A stretch of DNA of 64,000 bases from Alphaproteobacteria bacterium. GTDB lineage: Bacteria > Pseudomonadota > Alphaproteobacteria > Rhizobiales > Devosiaceae. Position numbers and translations under genes: made by a program. Where the stretch lies: positions 121,488-185,487 of the forward strand of contig JAHJWO010000017.1 of assembly GCA_018828145.1 (NCBI GenBank), in the 5' to 3' direction. The notes beneath the pieces are model-generated. The model did no database searches and was not told the origin of the DNA. It saw nothing but the letters and a program-made list of their open reading frames with translations. Shown piece by piece: positions 39,855 through 49,600 of this stretch; within the stretch, counting starts at the first letter, position 1; each line of letters starts with the position of its first letter.

Positions 39855-40466
39855 ATGGACGTCTTCACCCTCCTGACCTTCACCGTCGCCTATGCCATCG
39901 CCGTTCTGGTCCCCGGGCCAGGCGTTGCGGCCGTGGTGGCTCGCGCTCTGGGCGGTGGTTTCAGGGGCGCCTTCCCCATGGTGCTGGGCATTCTGGCCGG
40001 CGACCTGGTCTATTTCGTCTTCGCCGTCTTCGGCCTGGCCGCCATCGCCACCTATTTCGGGCCGGTCTTCGTCGTCGTCCGCTGGGCCGGCGCCGCCTAT
40101 CTGCTTTATATCGCTTACAAATTCTGGACGGCCCGGCCCGGCGCCGAGCAGATGAAGCCCAAGAGCGAAGACGCCTGGCGCACCTTCCTGGCCGGTTTCT
40201 CGCTGACCATGGGCAATCCCAAGACCATCGTTTTCTACCTGGCCATCCTGCCCACGGTGATCCCGCTCGACCAGATGAACCCCATCGCCTTTGCCGAACT
40301 GACCTTCATCGTGGTCGTGGTTCTGCTGCTCATCGGCTGCGGCTATGCCTGGCTGGCCTCGGCCGCACGCGAAATGTTCAAGAGCCCCCGTGCCCTGGGC
40401 CGCCTCAACAAGACGGCCGGCGCCATGATGGCCACTGCCGCCGGCCTCGTCGTCTGGCAACACTGA
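39855..40466 (+). CDS. LysE/RhtB family amino acid exporter
   Basis: A 203-residue LysE-type protein with five to six helices and the family N-terminal VPGPGVAAVVARALGGGFRGAF plus SLTMGNPKTIVFYLA. It probably exports an amino acid or homoserine derivative; the substrate is unknown. The start ATG 39855 is chosen since longer forms would read through the upstream terminator. Confidence 0.92.
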   Translation: MDVFTLLTFTVAYAIAVLVPGPGVAAVVARALGGGFRGAFPMVLGILAGDLVYFVFAVFGLAAIATYFGPVFVVVRWAGAAYLLYIAYKFWTARPGAEQMKPKSEDAWRTFLAGFSLTMGNPKTIVFYLAILPTVIPLDQMNPIAFAELTFIVVVVLLLIGCGYAWLASAAREMFKSPRALGRLNKTAGAMMATAAGLVVWQH

Positions 40467-40522
40467 CGGCCCCGCACAGGGGCGATTATCGGCCGATCTG
40501 ACACTCCGATGAAGGAGTTGCG

Positions 40523-41182
40523 ATGCCATTCCACGATCGCAAGGACGCCGGCGAGCAGCTGGCTCGGGCGCTGCAGCACTACCAGTCCGATCACCCCGTC
40601 ATCGTCGCCCTGCCCCGGGGCGGCGTGCCCGTGGCCGCCGAGGTTGCGCGTGCCCTCAAGGCGCCGCTGGAACTGCTGATCGTGCGCAAGCTCGGCCTGC
40701 CGCAGCAGCCGGAGCTGGCCATGGGCGCGATTGTCGGTGGCGCCGAGCCTGTCACCATCCGCAATGAGGACGTCATCGCCGCCGCCCGGATTTCGGAGGC
40801 CGGTTTCGCCGCAGTAAGAGACCGGGAACTGGCAGAAATCGACCGCCGCCGGCAGCGCTACCTTGCGCAGCGCCCCTTCCCGCCGCTTGCCGGGCACACG
40901 GTGATCCTGATCGACGATGGCATTGCGACCGGCGCCACCATCCGCGTCGCCATCCGCGCATTGCGCGCCATGCATCCGCGAAAGATCGTCGTCGCCGTGC
41001 CCGTCGCCGCCCCCGACATTCTCGTGACGCTCAAGGGCGAGGCCGATGACGTCATCTGCCTGGAGCAGCATGAGCCCTTTGGCGCCATCGGTCTCTACTA
41101 TGCCGATTTTCGGCAGGTTGAAGACGACGCGGTCCTTCAGGCCCTGGCAGCGGCACCGTCCGCCCGATCAACGCGGCCCTGA
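40523..41182 (+). CDS. Phosphoribosyltransferase-domain protein
   Basis: 219 residues with a type I PRPP-binding loop VILIDDGIATGATI and an N-terminal IVALPRGGVPVAAEVARAL segment, typical of the stand-alone PRTase-like proteins of unknown substrate. The start ATG 40523 has GAAGGAG upstream. Confidence 0.88.
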   Translation: MPFHDRKDAGEQLARALQHYQSDHPVIVALPRGGVPVAAEVARALKAPLELLIVRKLGLPQQPELAMGAIVGGAEPVTIRNEDVIAAARISEAGFAAVRDRELAEIDRRRQRYLAQRPFPPLAGHTVILIDDGIATGATIRVAIRALRAMHPRKIVVAVPVAAPDILVTLKGEADDVICLEQHEPFGAIGLYYADFRQVEDDAVLQALAAAPSARSTRP

Positions 41183-41239
41183 CGCTGGCCGTGATCTGGG
41201 CAGACGTTGCTGCGGTTGGTCAGGACAGACGCTGCAGCT

Positions 41240-42586
41240 CTATTCCTCCCGGAATGCCCGCGTGATCTGGTCGGTGAAGGGCTTGACGAAATAGGCCAGC
41301 GCCACCTGCTGTTCGGTCTGCACGAACACCTCCACGGGCATGCCCGGGATGAGGCCGCGCTCGCCGAGCACCGACAGGTCCCCGATGACTTCGGCTTCCA
41401 TGACGTAGAAGCTCATCCCGCTATCAGGATCGCTGGTGGCTGCCGCCGAGACACGGGACACCAGGCCCTCGATTTCCGGCGTCGTGCGCTGGTTGAAGGC
41501 GCTGAACCGCAGCTTCACATCCTGGCCCAGCTCGACCTGGTCTATATCGCTGACCGCGACATTGAACTCGATCTTGAGCTTGGCATCCTCGGGGACGATG
41601 GTCATCAGGCGCTCGGCCGGGCTGATCACGCCGCCCAGCGTGGTCACCGACAGTTCATTGATGGTGCCGTCTACCGGCGACCGGATCTGGGTGCGTGCGA
41701 GCCGGTCGTCCACGGCGGCCAGCCGGTCCTGCAATTCGGCAATGCTGGCCTCGACGCTCCGCAGCTCCCGCTGCGCTTCGGTATAGCCGATTTCGTCGAT
41801 CGCCAGGATTTGCAGCTCGACTTCGCTGATCCGCGCATTGGCGCGTGCCGTGCTGGCCAGCAACTCGCCCTGGCTGCCCAGCATGCGTGCCAGTTCACGG
41901 TCGGCGGCGTTGAGCCGCGTGGTCTCGACCAGTCCCTTTTGCGCCAGCTCGCCCAGGCGGGCGCGCTCTTCCCGCGCCAGCGCCAGCTCATCCTCGAGTG
42001 CCGCGGCCTGGAAGCCCAGCCCGCCCACTTCCTCGCGCAACTGCGCCACCTGCAGCTCCAGTTGCCCGCGCTGCGACAGCCGGTTGCGCCGCGTGCTGTC
42101 GAACAGCTGCTGCTCGCCCAGCAGAATGAGGTCCGAGCCGGGATAGTTGGTCAGGTAATCCGCCGGAAAGCTGATCGCCGCGGCCGCGTCGCGTTCCGCC
42201 ACAAGCCTCGCCTGGCGCGCCAGCAGCTCGGCCAGCTGGCCGCGCAGAATGGATTGCTCGCTGCGGATCGGCACGTCCTCGAGCTGCAGCAACACCTCGC
42301 CGGCGGCCACCGTCTGCCCCTTGCGCACGTCGATGGACCGGACCACGCCGCCATCGAGGTGCTGGATCACTTTGACATTCTCGTCGACCAGCACGGTGCC
42401 GCTCGAGATGATGGCACCCGAGAGCTTCGCCGTGGCCGCCCAGCCCCCGACACCGCCCAGCAGCAGCATCGCCATGATGCTGCCGAGGATGACCCGGCCC
42501 TTGAGGGGGAAATCCGAAAGCTTGACGCTGCCTGCGGATAACCCCTCGGAACGCGCATAGGGTGCAGCCATATCCATCGTACTCAT
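41240..42586 (-). CDS. Type I secretion membrane fusion protein (HlyD family)
   Basis: 448 residues: a cytoplasmic tail, one membrane helix (about 32-52), a biotinyl-lipoyl-like barrel (GGVVRSIDVRKGQTVAAGEVLLQLED), a long coiled-coil hairpin (about 120-290) and the C-terminal beta domain (SPVDGTINELSVTTLGGVI). It links the inner-membrane ABC ATPase to an outer-membrane TolC protein, which is not encoded here. It is third in the operon, 22 nt after the RTX gene. Confidence 0.93.
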   Translation of the reverse strand: MSTMDMAAPYARSEGLSAGSVKLSDFPLKGRVILGSIMAMLLLGGVGGWAATAKLSGAIISSGTVLVDENVKVIQHLDGGVVRSIDVRKGQTVAAGEVLLQLEDVPIRSEQSILRGQLAELLARQARLVAERDAAAAISFPADYLTNYPGSDLILLGEQQLFDSTRRNRLSQRGQLELQVAQLREEVGGLGFQAAALEDELALAREERARLGELAQKGLVETTRLNAADRELARMLGSQGELLASTARANARISEVELQILAIDEIGYTEAQRELRSVEASIAELQDRLAAVDDRLARTQIRSPVDGTINELSVTTLGGVISPAERLMTIVPEDAKLKIEFNVAVSDIDQVELGQDVKLRFSAFNQRTTPEIEGLVSRVSAAATSDPDSGMSFYVMEAEVIGDLSVLGERGLIPGMPVEVFVQTEQQVALAYFVKPFTDQITRAFREE

Positions 42587-42608
42587 AGTCTTACTCCCTG
42601 CTCGCCCC

Positions 42609-44801
42609 TCAGGCGAAATGGCTACCGACGATCAGCTCAGGCTGAACGCCTTCCAGAATGATCGAGATGTCATAGATGTTGTCGCGGTTGGTATCGGCCT
42701 CGATGATCGTGTGATCCATGTCGTCGTAGAAGGCGTGCGTGACCCGGATCGGCAGGGCGGATTCAAACCCGTCATCGAGGTCATCGTAGAATTGCTCGAA
42801 GCGTTCCTCCTCGAGCCGTTCATCGACCCTGGAGATTTCATACTTGGCGACATAGATCCGGTCGCCGACCACGAAATCCAGGATCTCGTGCACCAGCTGG
42901 CGGCTGAGTGCGGGTGCGTTGTCGGTCACGGTGAAGATGAAGACATCGTCGCCGCGCCCGCCGGTGATCACCGCGGCCGTGGCGCCGATCGTGAAGACGT
43001 CGTTGCCTTGGCCGCCAATGACCGCTTCGATATTCTCGAATTGATCGTTATTGATCTCGTCGCTGCTTGCCGTGCCGGCGTCGAAATCGACGGTGATCGC
43101 AGCGGTAAAGGCCGAGTAGTCCAGCGTGTCATGCCCGTCGCCGCCGTCGATATGATCGTCCCCTTCACTCCCGAGGACCGTGTCATCCCCCGCGCCGCCG
43201 AGCACGTGGTCGTCGCCAGCGCCGCCATCGAGCAGGTCGTGCCCGTCGCCGCCGTCCAGTACGTCGTCGCCGGCCTCGCCCATCAGTTCGTCGTCGCCGT
43301 CGCCGCCTTCAATGACGTCGTTACCCTCGCCACCATGCGCCACATCATTGCCGGCGCCGCCGAACAGGGTGTCATCCCCCGCTTCGCCATCGAGGAAGTC
43401 GTCGCCCTCTCCGCCGTCGACGATGTCGTCGCCGTCGCCACCCATCAGGGTGTCGTTGCCGACGCCGCCCTCAATGACGTCGCTCCCCGCGCCACCGCGC
43501 GCCACATCATTGCCGGCGCCGCCAAACAGGGTGTCATTCCCCGCTTCGCCATCGAGGAAATCGTCCCCGTCTCCACCGTCGAGAATGTCGTCGCCGTCTC
43601 CCCCCATCAGGGTGTCGTTGCCGGCGTCGCCATTGATGATGTCATCGCCGGCCTCGCCGAACAGCCTGTCGTCGCCATCGCCGCCGCCGATGATGTCGTT
43701 GCCGGCGCCGCCGAAGATGATGTCATTGCCGGCACCACCGAACAGCTGGTCGTCGCCGTCGCCACCATTGATGTTGTCGTCGCCGAGCCCGCCCACCACG
43801 ACGTCATTGCCGGCACGTGAGTCGATGATGTCATCACCCGCCAGGCCGTCGATATCGTCGTCCCAGGGCGTGCCCACGAAGACATCGTCCCACGGGGTCA
43901 GCAGGACGGTATTGCGGACCACTTCGAGGCTGGCGGTCTGCACGATCTCGAGCAGTCCGTCGCTGATATTGTAGGTAAAGGTGATGAGGCCCAGCATGCC
44001 GGGCACCGTCATGAACGACCAGCCTCCCCCCACCTGGACCAGCATGCCGCCGCTCACCGTGATGTCGTTGACACTCAGCGTGTCGCCATCGGGGTCGGTG
44101 GTTCCCATCAGCAGATGCGACAAACCGATCAGGACGACCTGGCCGGCAAAAACGTCATTGAGCCGCACCGGCCCCATCGCGATCGGGGCACGGTTGGCCT
44201 GCTCCGTATCGTCGTCGTCCTCGTCCTCATCATCCTCATCCGGAACCTCGGGATCGTCGTCCAGCGGCTCCTCGTCCGATGGGTCGGGCACGCCCTCGTC
44301 CGGCGGCCCGGCACTGACCGGCTTGGCCGGCCCGCCAGCGGGCGGGGGCAGGTTGTCATTCTGCGGCTGCACGCTGAATGCCGCTGGAAAGAACGAAGCA
44401 ACCTGCGGACCCAGCATTTCGAACGACGCCGTATAGTTGAACGACAGCGGCTCGATCAGCGTAAAGCCGCTCTCCCAGCTGCCGCTCGACCGCAGGACAC
44501 CGAAGCCCGGCTTCTCATTGCTGATCGAGCCGGTGATCGTGTCGTCCACCAGCATTGGCATGTCCGGCTCGGTGCGCTGGCCGCGCGGCGTCTCCTTCAG
44601 GGCCGCCTCCCGGTTGCCATCGGGCCCCGCCTGCTCTTCGACCGACCGGGCCGGAAAGGCACTCTTGAGGAAGGCAGCAATGCCCGTGATGAGCAGCGCG
44701 AAATAGACCGGGATGCGCGATGCCTTTTCGGGCACCAGCTCATAGGGCTTGCGCGGATCGCCCGCATCGGGCTGTCGGTTGGATTTGGCCTCGATGATCA
44801 T
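42609..44801 (-). CDS. RTX calcium-binding protein with N-terminal membrane anchor, encoded inside the T1SS operon
   Basis: 730 residues. A short cytoplasmic-type N-terminus is followed by a hydrophobic helix near 29-47 (VYFALLITGIAAFLKSAF), a proline- and acid-rich linker (about 150-205, with a DEDDEDEDDDD run), and one cadherin/Ig-like domain (about 210-300). Next come about 27 RTX nonapeptides (GGxGxDxLx, about 315-560) and a non-repeat C-terminal end of the kind that carries a type I secretion signal. The membrane helix is odd for a T1SS substrate. It overlaps the ABC ATPase gene by 4 nt and is probably the cognate cargo. It could instead be an anchored component of the system. Confidence 0.85.
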   Translation of the reverse strand: MIIEAKSNRQPDAGDPRKPYELVPEKASRIPVYFALLITGIAAFLKSAFPARSVEEQAGPDGNREAALKETPRGQRTEPDMPMLVDDTITGSISNEKPGFGVLRSSGSWESGFTLIEPLSFNYTASFEMLGPQVASFFPAAFSVQPQNDNLPPPAGGPAKPVSAGPPDEGVPDPSDEEPLDDDPEVPDEDDEDEDDDDTEQANRAPIAMGPVRLNDVFAGQVVLIGLSHLLMGTTDPDGDTLSVNDITVSGGMLVQVGGGWSFMTVPGMLGLITFTYNISDGLLEIVQTASLEVVRNTVLLTPWDDVFVGTPWDDDIDGLAGDDIIDSRAGNDVVVGGLGDDNINGGDGDDQLFGGAGNDIIFGGAGNDIIGGGDGDDRLFGEAGDDIINGDAGNDTLMGGDGDDILDGGDGDDFLDGEAGNDTLFGGAGNDVARGGAGSDVIEGGVGNDTLMGGDGDDIVDGGEGDDFLDGEAGDDTLFGGAGNDVAHGGEGNDVIEGGDGDDELMGEAGDDVLDGGDGHDLLDGGAGDDHVLGGAGDDTVLGSEGDDHIDGGDGHDTLDYSAFTAAITVDFDAGTASSDEINNDQFENIEAVIGGQGNDVFTIGATAAVITGGRGDDVFIFTVTDNAPALSRQLVHEILDFVVGDRIYVAKYEISRVDERLEEERFEQFYDDLDDGFESALPIRVTHAFYDDMDHTIIEADTNRDNIYDISIILEGVQPELIVGSHFA
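43335..43622. repeat. Internal 162-bp direct repeat within the RTX gene
   Basis: Two near-identical blocks (about 43335-43460 and 43497-43622) lie 162 bp apart, encoding the same six-nonapeptide (54-residue) module twice. It is a segmental duplication within the calcium-binding array; most differences are single bases. Confidence 0.75.
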
Positions 44802-46549
44802 GCCGGCTCTCCCGCTTCCGCACGCGGCTCGACGATCCTGGGGGCGTTGACATTGGCCTGGCGCTGGCCGGCCACGATCTCGTCCTTGGGTCCGAATGCC
44901 GACATGCGACCATTCTGGATCACGGCAACCATATCCACCTCGGCCAGGATCGAGGGCCGGTGGGCCACGACGATGGCAATGCCGCCCCGGGCCCGAACCT
45001 GCCGGATCGCCAGGTTCAGGGCCTGCTCGCCCTCGGCGTCGAGGAAGGCATTGGGCTCGTCCATGATCACCACGAAGGGGTCGCCATAGAGCGCCCGCGC
45101 CAGGCCGATGCGCTGGCGCTGGCCGGCCGACAGGGCCGTGCCCATGGGACCGAGCTGGGTGTCATAGCCATCCGGCAGGCGCACGATCATCTCGTGCACG
45201 CCCGCCGCCTTGGTTGCCGCCACGATGGCGCGGGCATCGCGCTGCGGCGCCAGCCGCGTGATGTTCTCGACAATGGTGCCGTCGAGCAGGGCCACGTCCT
45301 GCGGCAGATAGCCGACATATTCGCCGATCTTGTCTTCATCCCACTGCGTCAGGTCCGCGTCGTCCAGCCGGATCGAGCCGCGCAAGGCGGGCCAGATGCC
45401 GGTCAGGGCGCGGACCAGCGTGGTCTTGCCGCCACCGCTGGGACCGATGACGCCCAGGGCCTGCCCGGCCTTGAGCTCGAAGGCCACCTCGGTCAGCAGC
45501 ACCCGGCCGGTTGCCGGCGCCGCGACGGTGATCTTGTCAACCTTGAACGACTTGGTCGGCGCGGGCAGCTCCAGCGGACGCGCCATGCCGGACAGGGCAA
45601 TCATGGTGTCGCGCAATCGCTTGAACGCTTGGCGTGCTGCCACCACGCCCTTCCAGTTGGCAATGGCCATGTCGATCGGTGCCAGGGCCCGCGAAGCGGC
45701 AACCGACACGGCGATGATGGCGCCCGCCGACATCTGGCCCTGGATGGTCAGATAGGCACCAAGCCCGAGCAGGGCCGATTGCAGCACCATGCGCAGCACG
45801 CGGGAAAAGGCACCGAACGTGCCGATCACGTCGCTGGCCCGGGTCTGCAGGGTCAGGTGGTCCTGGTTGGCGGTGTTGAAACGGGAGACGGCCCGGCTGG
45901 AAATGCCCATGGCCTTGATGATGTCGGCATTGCGGGCATTGGAGTCCGCCACCGCATTGCGCGCCAGTTGCGCCTGCTGGGCCGCCGAGGCCAGCTTGCG
46001 CGAGCGCAGTTCCGTCCACACCGTCAGCAGCGCCAGAACGATGGCGCCACCCAGGGTGACCGCCCCGAGCACGGGGTGCAGGAAATAGACGAAGAGAATA
46101 TAGAGCGGCACCCAGGGCAGGTCGAACAGGGCCACCGGCCCCTGGCTGCCCATGAAGGTGCGGATCGTGTCGACGTCGCGTCCGCGCTCCAGCGCCTCGC
46201 CGGTCGAAAAGCCGAAGCGCGGCATGTCCACGCTGACGCGGTGGGCGATCGGGGCCAGCATGCGGTCAAACCGTGCGCCCATGCGCACCAGCAGCTGCGA
46301 CCGGATGACGTCGAATACGCCCTGGAAGAGATAGAGCCCGATGACCAGCACCGAGAGCGCCAGCAGGGTCGGGATGCTGCCGCTGGTCAGCGCGCGATCG
46401 TAGATCTGCAGCATGTAGAACGAGCCGGTCAGCGCCAGCACGTTGATGATGCCGGAAATCCAGAAGACGAATACCGACACACCCTTGAATTCCTTGCGCA
46501 ACATCTCGTCCCCGCGATGTTCCGCCATTGCCTTCGCATTTGTTGCCAT
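44798..46549 (-). CDS. Type I secretion ABC transporter (PrtD-like permease/ATPase)
   Basis: 583 residues: a six-helix transmembrane domain (about 30-320) then an ATPase domain with Walker A GPSGGGKTTLVRAL, signature LSAGQRQRIGLARAL and Walker B FVVIMDEPNAFLD. The DEPNAFLD form and the lack of an N-terminal peptidase-like domain place it with PrtD-type exporters of RTX proteins. It is the first gene of the operon ATPase-RTX-HlyD. Confidence 0.94.
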   Translation of the reverse strand: MATNAKAMAEHRGDEMLRKEFKGVSVFVFWISGIINVLALTGSFYMLQIYDRALTSGSIPTLLALSVLVIGLYLFQGVFDVIRSQLLVRMGARFDRMLAPIAHRVSVDMPRFGFSTGEALERGRDVDTIRTFMGSQGPVALFDLPWVPLYILFVYFLHPVLGAVTLGGAIVLALLTVWTELRSRKLASAAQQAQLARNAVADSNARNADIIKAMGISSRAVSRFNTANQDHLTLQTRASDVIGTFGAFSRVLRMVLQSALLGLGAYLTIQGQMSAGAIIAVSVAASRALAPIDMAIANWKGVVAARQAFKRLRDTMIALSGMARPLELPAPTKSFKVDKITVAAPATGRVLLTEVAFELKAGQALGVIGPSGGGKTTLVRALTGIWPALRGSIRLDDADLTQWDEDKIGEYVGYLPQDVALLDGTIVENITRLAPQRDARAIVAATKAAGVHEMIVRLPDGYDTQLGPMGTALSAGQRQRIGLARALYGDPFVVIMDEPNAFLDAEGEQALNLAIRQVRARGGIAIVVAHRPSILAEVDMVAVIQNGRMSAFGPKDEIVAGQRQANVNAPRIVEPRAEAGEPA

Positions 46550-46576
46550 GGTTCTCGCCCCCGAATTGGATGACTG

Positions 46577-46607
46577 AAAAGCCCGGCCGGTAGGACACCG
46601 GCCGGGT
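46577..46607 (-). terminator. Intrinsic terminator after the giant peroxidase gene
   Basis: The stem CCCGGCCGGT-aggac-ACCGGCCGGG (46582-46606) is followed on the minus strand by CTTTTCAG. It separates the peroxidase transcript from the T1SS operon, which therefore needs its own promoter in the 46550-46580 gap or relies on read-through. Confidence 0.8.
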
Positions 46608-46618
46608 GAAGTTGGAGG

Positions 46619-49600
46619 CTAGAGGTTGAAGTCGTCCGCCGTCAGCGCATGGTTGCCCGCAATGTTGATGCGGAACTCGGGCGCATTGTCGCCGGACGTA
46701 TTGCCGACAACCACGGTGTACTCGCCATCCTCGCGGGTCTCGTGGGTGACCACGATCTGCCCCGGTGCGGTCGTTGCCTGGCCGCTTTCCAGAACGAAGG
46801 TGTCATTGCCCGCCGTCCCGGTATTGGCATCGATCCCCGACAGGTCGATCTTGTCGCCGGTTTCGAAGCCGCGGATCGTGTCGCCATGGGCCGCCGTGGC
46901 GGAGCCGAAGACGAAGACATCATCGCCCAGGCCGCCGTCGACGATATTGACGGCATTGCTCATCACGATCGTATCGTTGCCCGAGCCGGTGACCACGTTC
47001 TCGATGCCCCACAGGGTATCGGTCCCGCTCTGGCTGCTGACGGCGCTGCCGCGACCGCCAACCCCGGTTCCCAGGTCGACGACGGCGTCGACGGTGAGGA
47101 AACCCATGTCCAGCGTGTCATTGCCGGTATCGCCGGATATGTCGCCGCCATAGTAGGTGTCGTTGCCGTCGTTCAGCGAGGCCACGATCATGTCGTTGCC
47201 GTTGCCGCCGAACACCGCGTCGTCGCCGTCGCCGGCGTCGAGCAGGTCATTGCCGTCGCCGCCAAACATGCGGTCGTCGCCGGCCCCGCCATAGACCATG
47301 TCGTCGTCATCGCCGCCGAACATGTCGTCGTCACCGTCCTCGCCGAACAGCACGTCGCGCCCGGCGCCGCCATCCACGAAGTCATTGCCGCTGCCGGCCC
47401 GGACCACGTCCGCCCCGCCACCCGCTATGATGTGATCGGTGCCGGCAAAGCCAAACACCAGGTCCCCGCCGGAATTGCCGAACAGCATGTCATCCTGCGG
47501 CGTGCCGACAACGTGACCCGTCTGACCCGGCGCCGGAGCACCGTCGTCATCATCGTCATCGTCGTCATCACTGTCGTCATCATCACTGTCGTCGTCGTCG
47601 TCGTCTTCGTCGTCATCATCGTCCTGGCCGACGGTATCGTCGTCGTCGTCTTCGTCATCGTCGTCCTGGCCGACAGTATCGTCGTCATCCTCGTCATCGT
47701 CGTCGTCCTGGCCGGCGGTGTCGTCGTCCTCCTCGTCGACATTGGTGAGGATATGCTCGTCGTCATCGGCGGGGGCATTGGACCCGTCGATATCGAACAC
47801 GTTTTCCGGCAGGCCGGTCAGCCCGGTATTGCGTTCGATGATGTCGGCAAAGGTGACATTGCCTTCATCGCGGAACAGCGAGTCATCGAAGATTTCGAGG
47901 TAGTAGAGCCGATCGCCATGCTGCAGGCGGTGGAGCTGTTCGAGGAAGATGTAGCCGAAGGTCGAGCCGAGCTGGCCCGCCATTGGCTTCTCCAGCAGCC
48001 CGCCGATCCACAGGTCCATGCTTTCGAACCCGTCGGGATAGGCCATTTGCAGCTTGGCGAGCATCTCGGCGGAGATCCCGTTGCGCAGGGCGAAGTCAGC
48101 CCAGCCCGTATAGGGCCGCAGCGCGCTGAGGTTGGTCTGCTCGTAGAGCTGGGTCCGGATCGAGTTGAACGGGGCAACGCCCATGTCACGACCGCGGAAG
48201 ATGTTGAGCGCGGCCAGGTCGAGCGGCCGTCCCACCAGCTGGTTGCGCAGGGCGTTGACCACGTCCTCGTCGATCGCCTGATGCTGCACCTGCACGGCAC
48301 CGCTGATCAGCGCGTCGATCCCCAGTTCGGACAGCTTGTTCGGGCTGAGGAAGGCCTGCACCAGGGAGATTTCCTGGAGCACACCATTGTTGTCGACATA
48401 GCTCACGGTCTCGTTGAGCATGGAGTGCCCGAAGCGATAGGCAGCCTGGGAGAACTCCACCGAGATCGAGGCATCGACCGTGGCGTCGTAGCCCTCGAAG
48501 CCATGCTCGAGGTCTTCATTGTCGAACCCGCCAGCCATCGCGGTGGTGAATTCGGTGAACACCACGCGCTGGTATTCGGCGATATTCATCATGCGGGCCG
48601 CTTCGAAATATTCGGATTCGGTCCACTCGTTATTGGTATTCGCCTTGATCTCGTTGACCCAGTAATTGTGGTTGCGGGCCCAGATCGTGTGGATCGAAGT
48701 CAGCATCACATTTTCATTGGCCCGACCGTCGCCGGAGACGAAGTAGTGGCCGATCTGGTCGAGATCGAGCTCTTCGCTCGGGCTGCCGTCCTCGAGCAGG
48801 ACGAACTTGGGGATGAAGTCGATCAGCAGGGCATTGCCGGTGCCGTCATAGTTGCCGATATCCTCCGAGGTCAGCTCGTTGCCGCCCGTCATCACCCGGT
48901 AGTTGTCGCGGATATGGGCCAGCGTCGGCAGCATGGCATGGCCCGAAGCGTCCATGTCCCCGGTCAGCAGGTAAGCTGTCTGCACAGCCTCCCCGCCCGT
49001 CCCGACTTCCCACCTGCGCAGCAGGTCGGTGACCGCATTGTGCGAACCATAGGCCTGGTTCTGGTCGACATAGGGCGAGGTATTGTTGATGTACTCCGCC
49101 GGAATGCCATCCACCCCGGTGCCCGGGACGATGTTGGAGCGCGGCGCATTGACCGGCGTCGTGCCGACATCGCCGATATAGACCGAGCCCGGTTCACCCT
49201 TGGCCACGAAGTCGAGGCCATGGTCGAAATACTGGCCGAAGAAGGTCAGCAGGCTCGTGCCGCCGAAGGCATTGACGATGCTTTCCTCGATCCCGTCCCC
49301 GTCATTGTCCTGGCTGGACAGGATGTTGGAGATTTCCCGCGGCGTCAGCGCCGTCTGGCGGATGCCGGCTTCCCCGTCGGTATAGTGCGCTTCGGTCAGG
49401 CGGATGAACTGCTGGCCGGCCGCGCCCCATCCGGGGTTGGCGACATTGTTGCCCGTACCGGAAGAGTCACGGTCAAAGTCCGGATCGCGAACCATGTCGA
49501 GCAGGTCTTCGAAGTCCTCCTCGTCCAGGTTGGTGCCGCCAGTGACGGGGCCATTCTGGAACTGCGGTGGCACTGCGCCGGTAAAGGTGACCGAGTGCGT

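Noticed and set aside
42618..43820. A 400-codon plus-strand ORF opposite the RTX gene
   Set aside because: It is the antisense shadow of GC-rich nonapeptide repeats; its Val/Ala-rich repetitive product has no family resemblance, while the minus-strand frame is a typical RTX protein.
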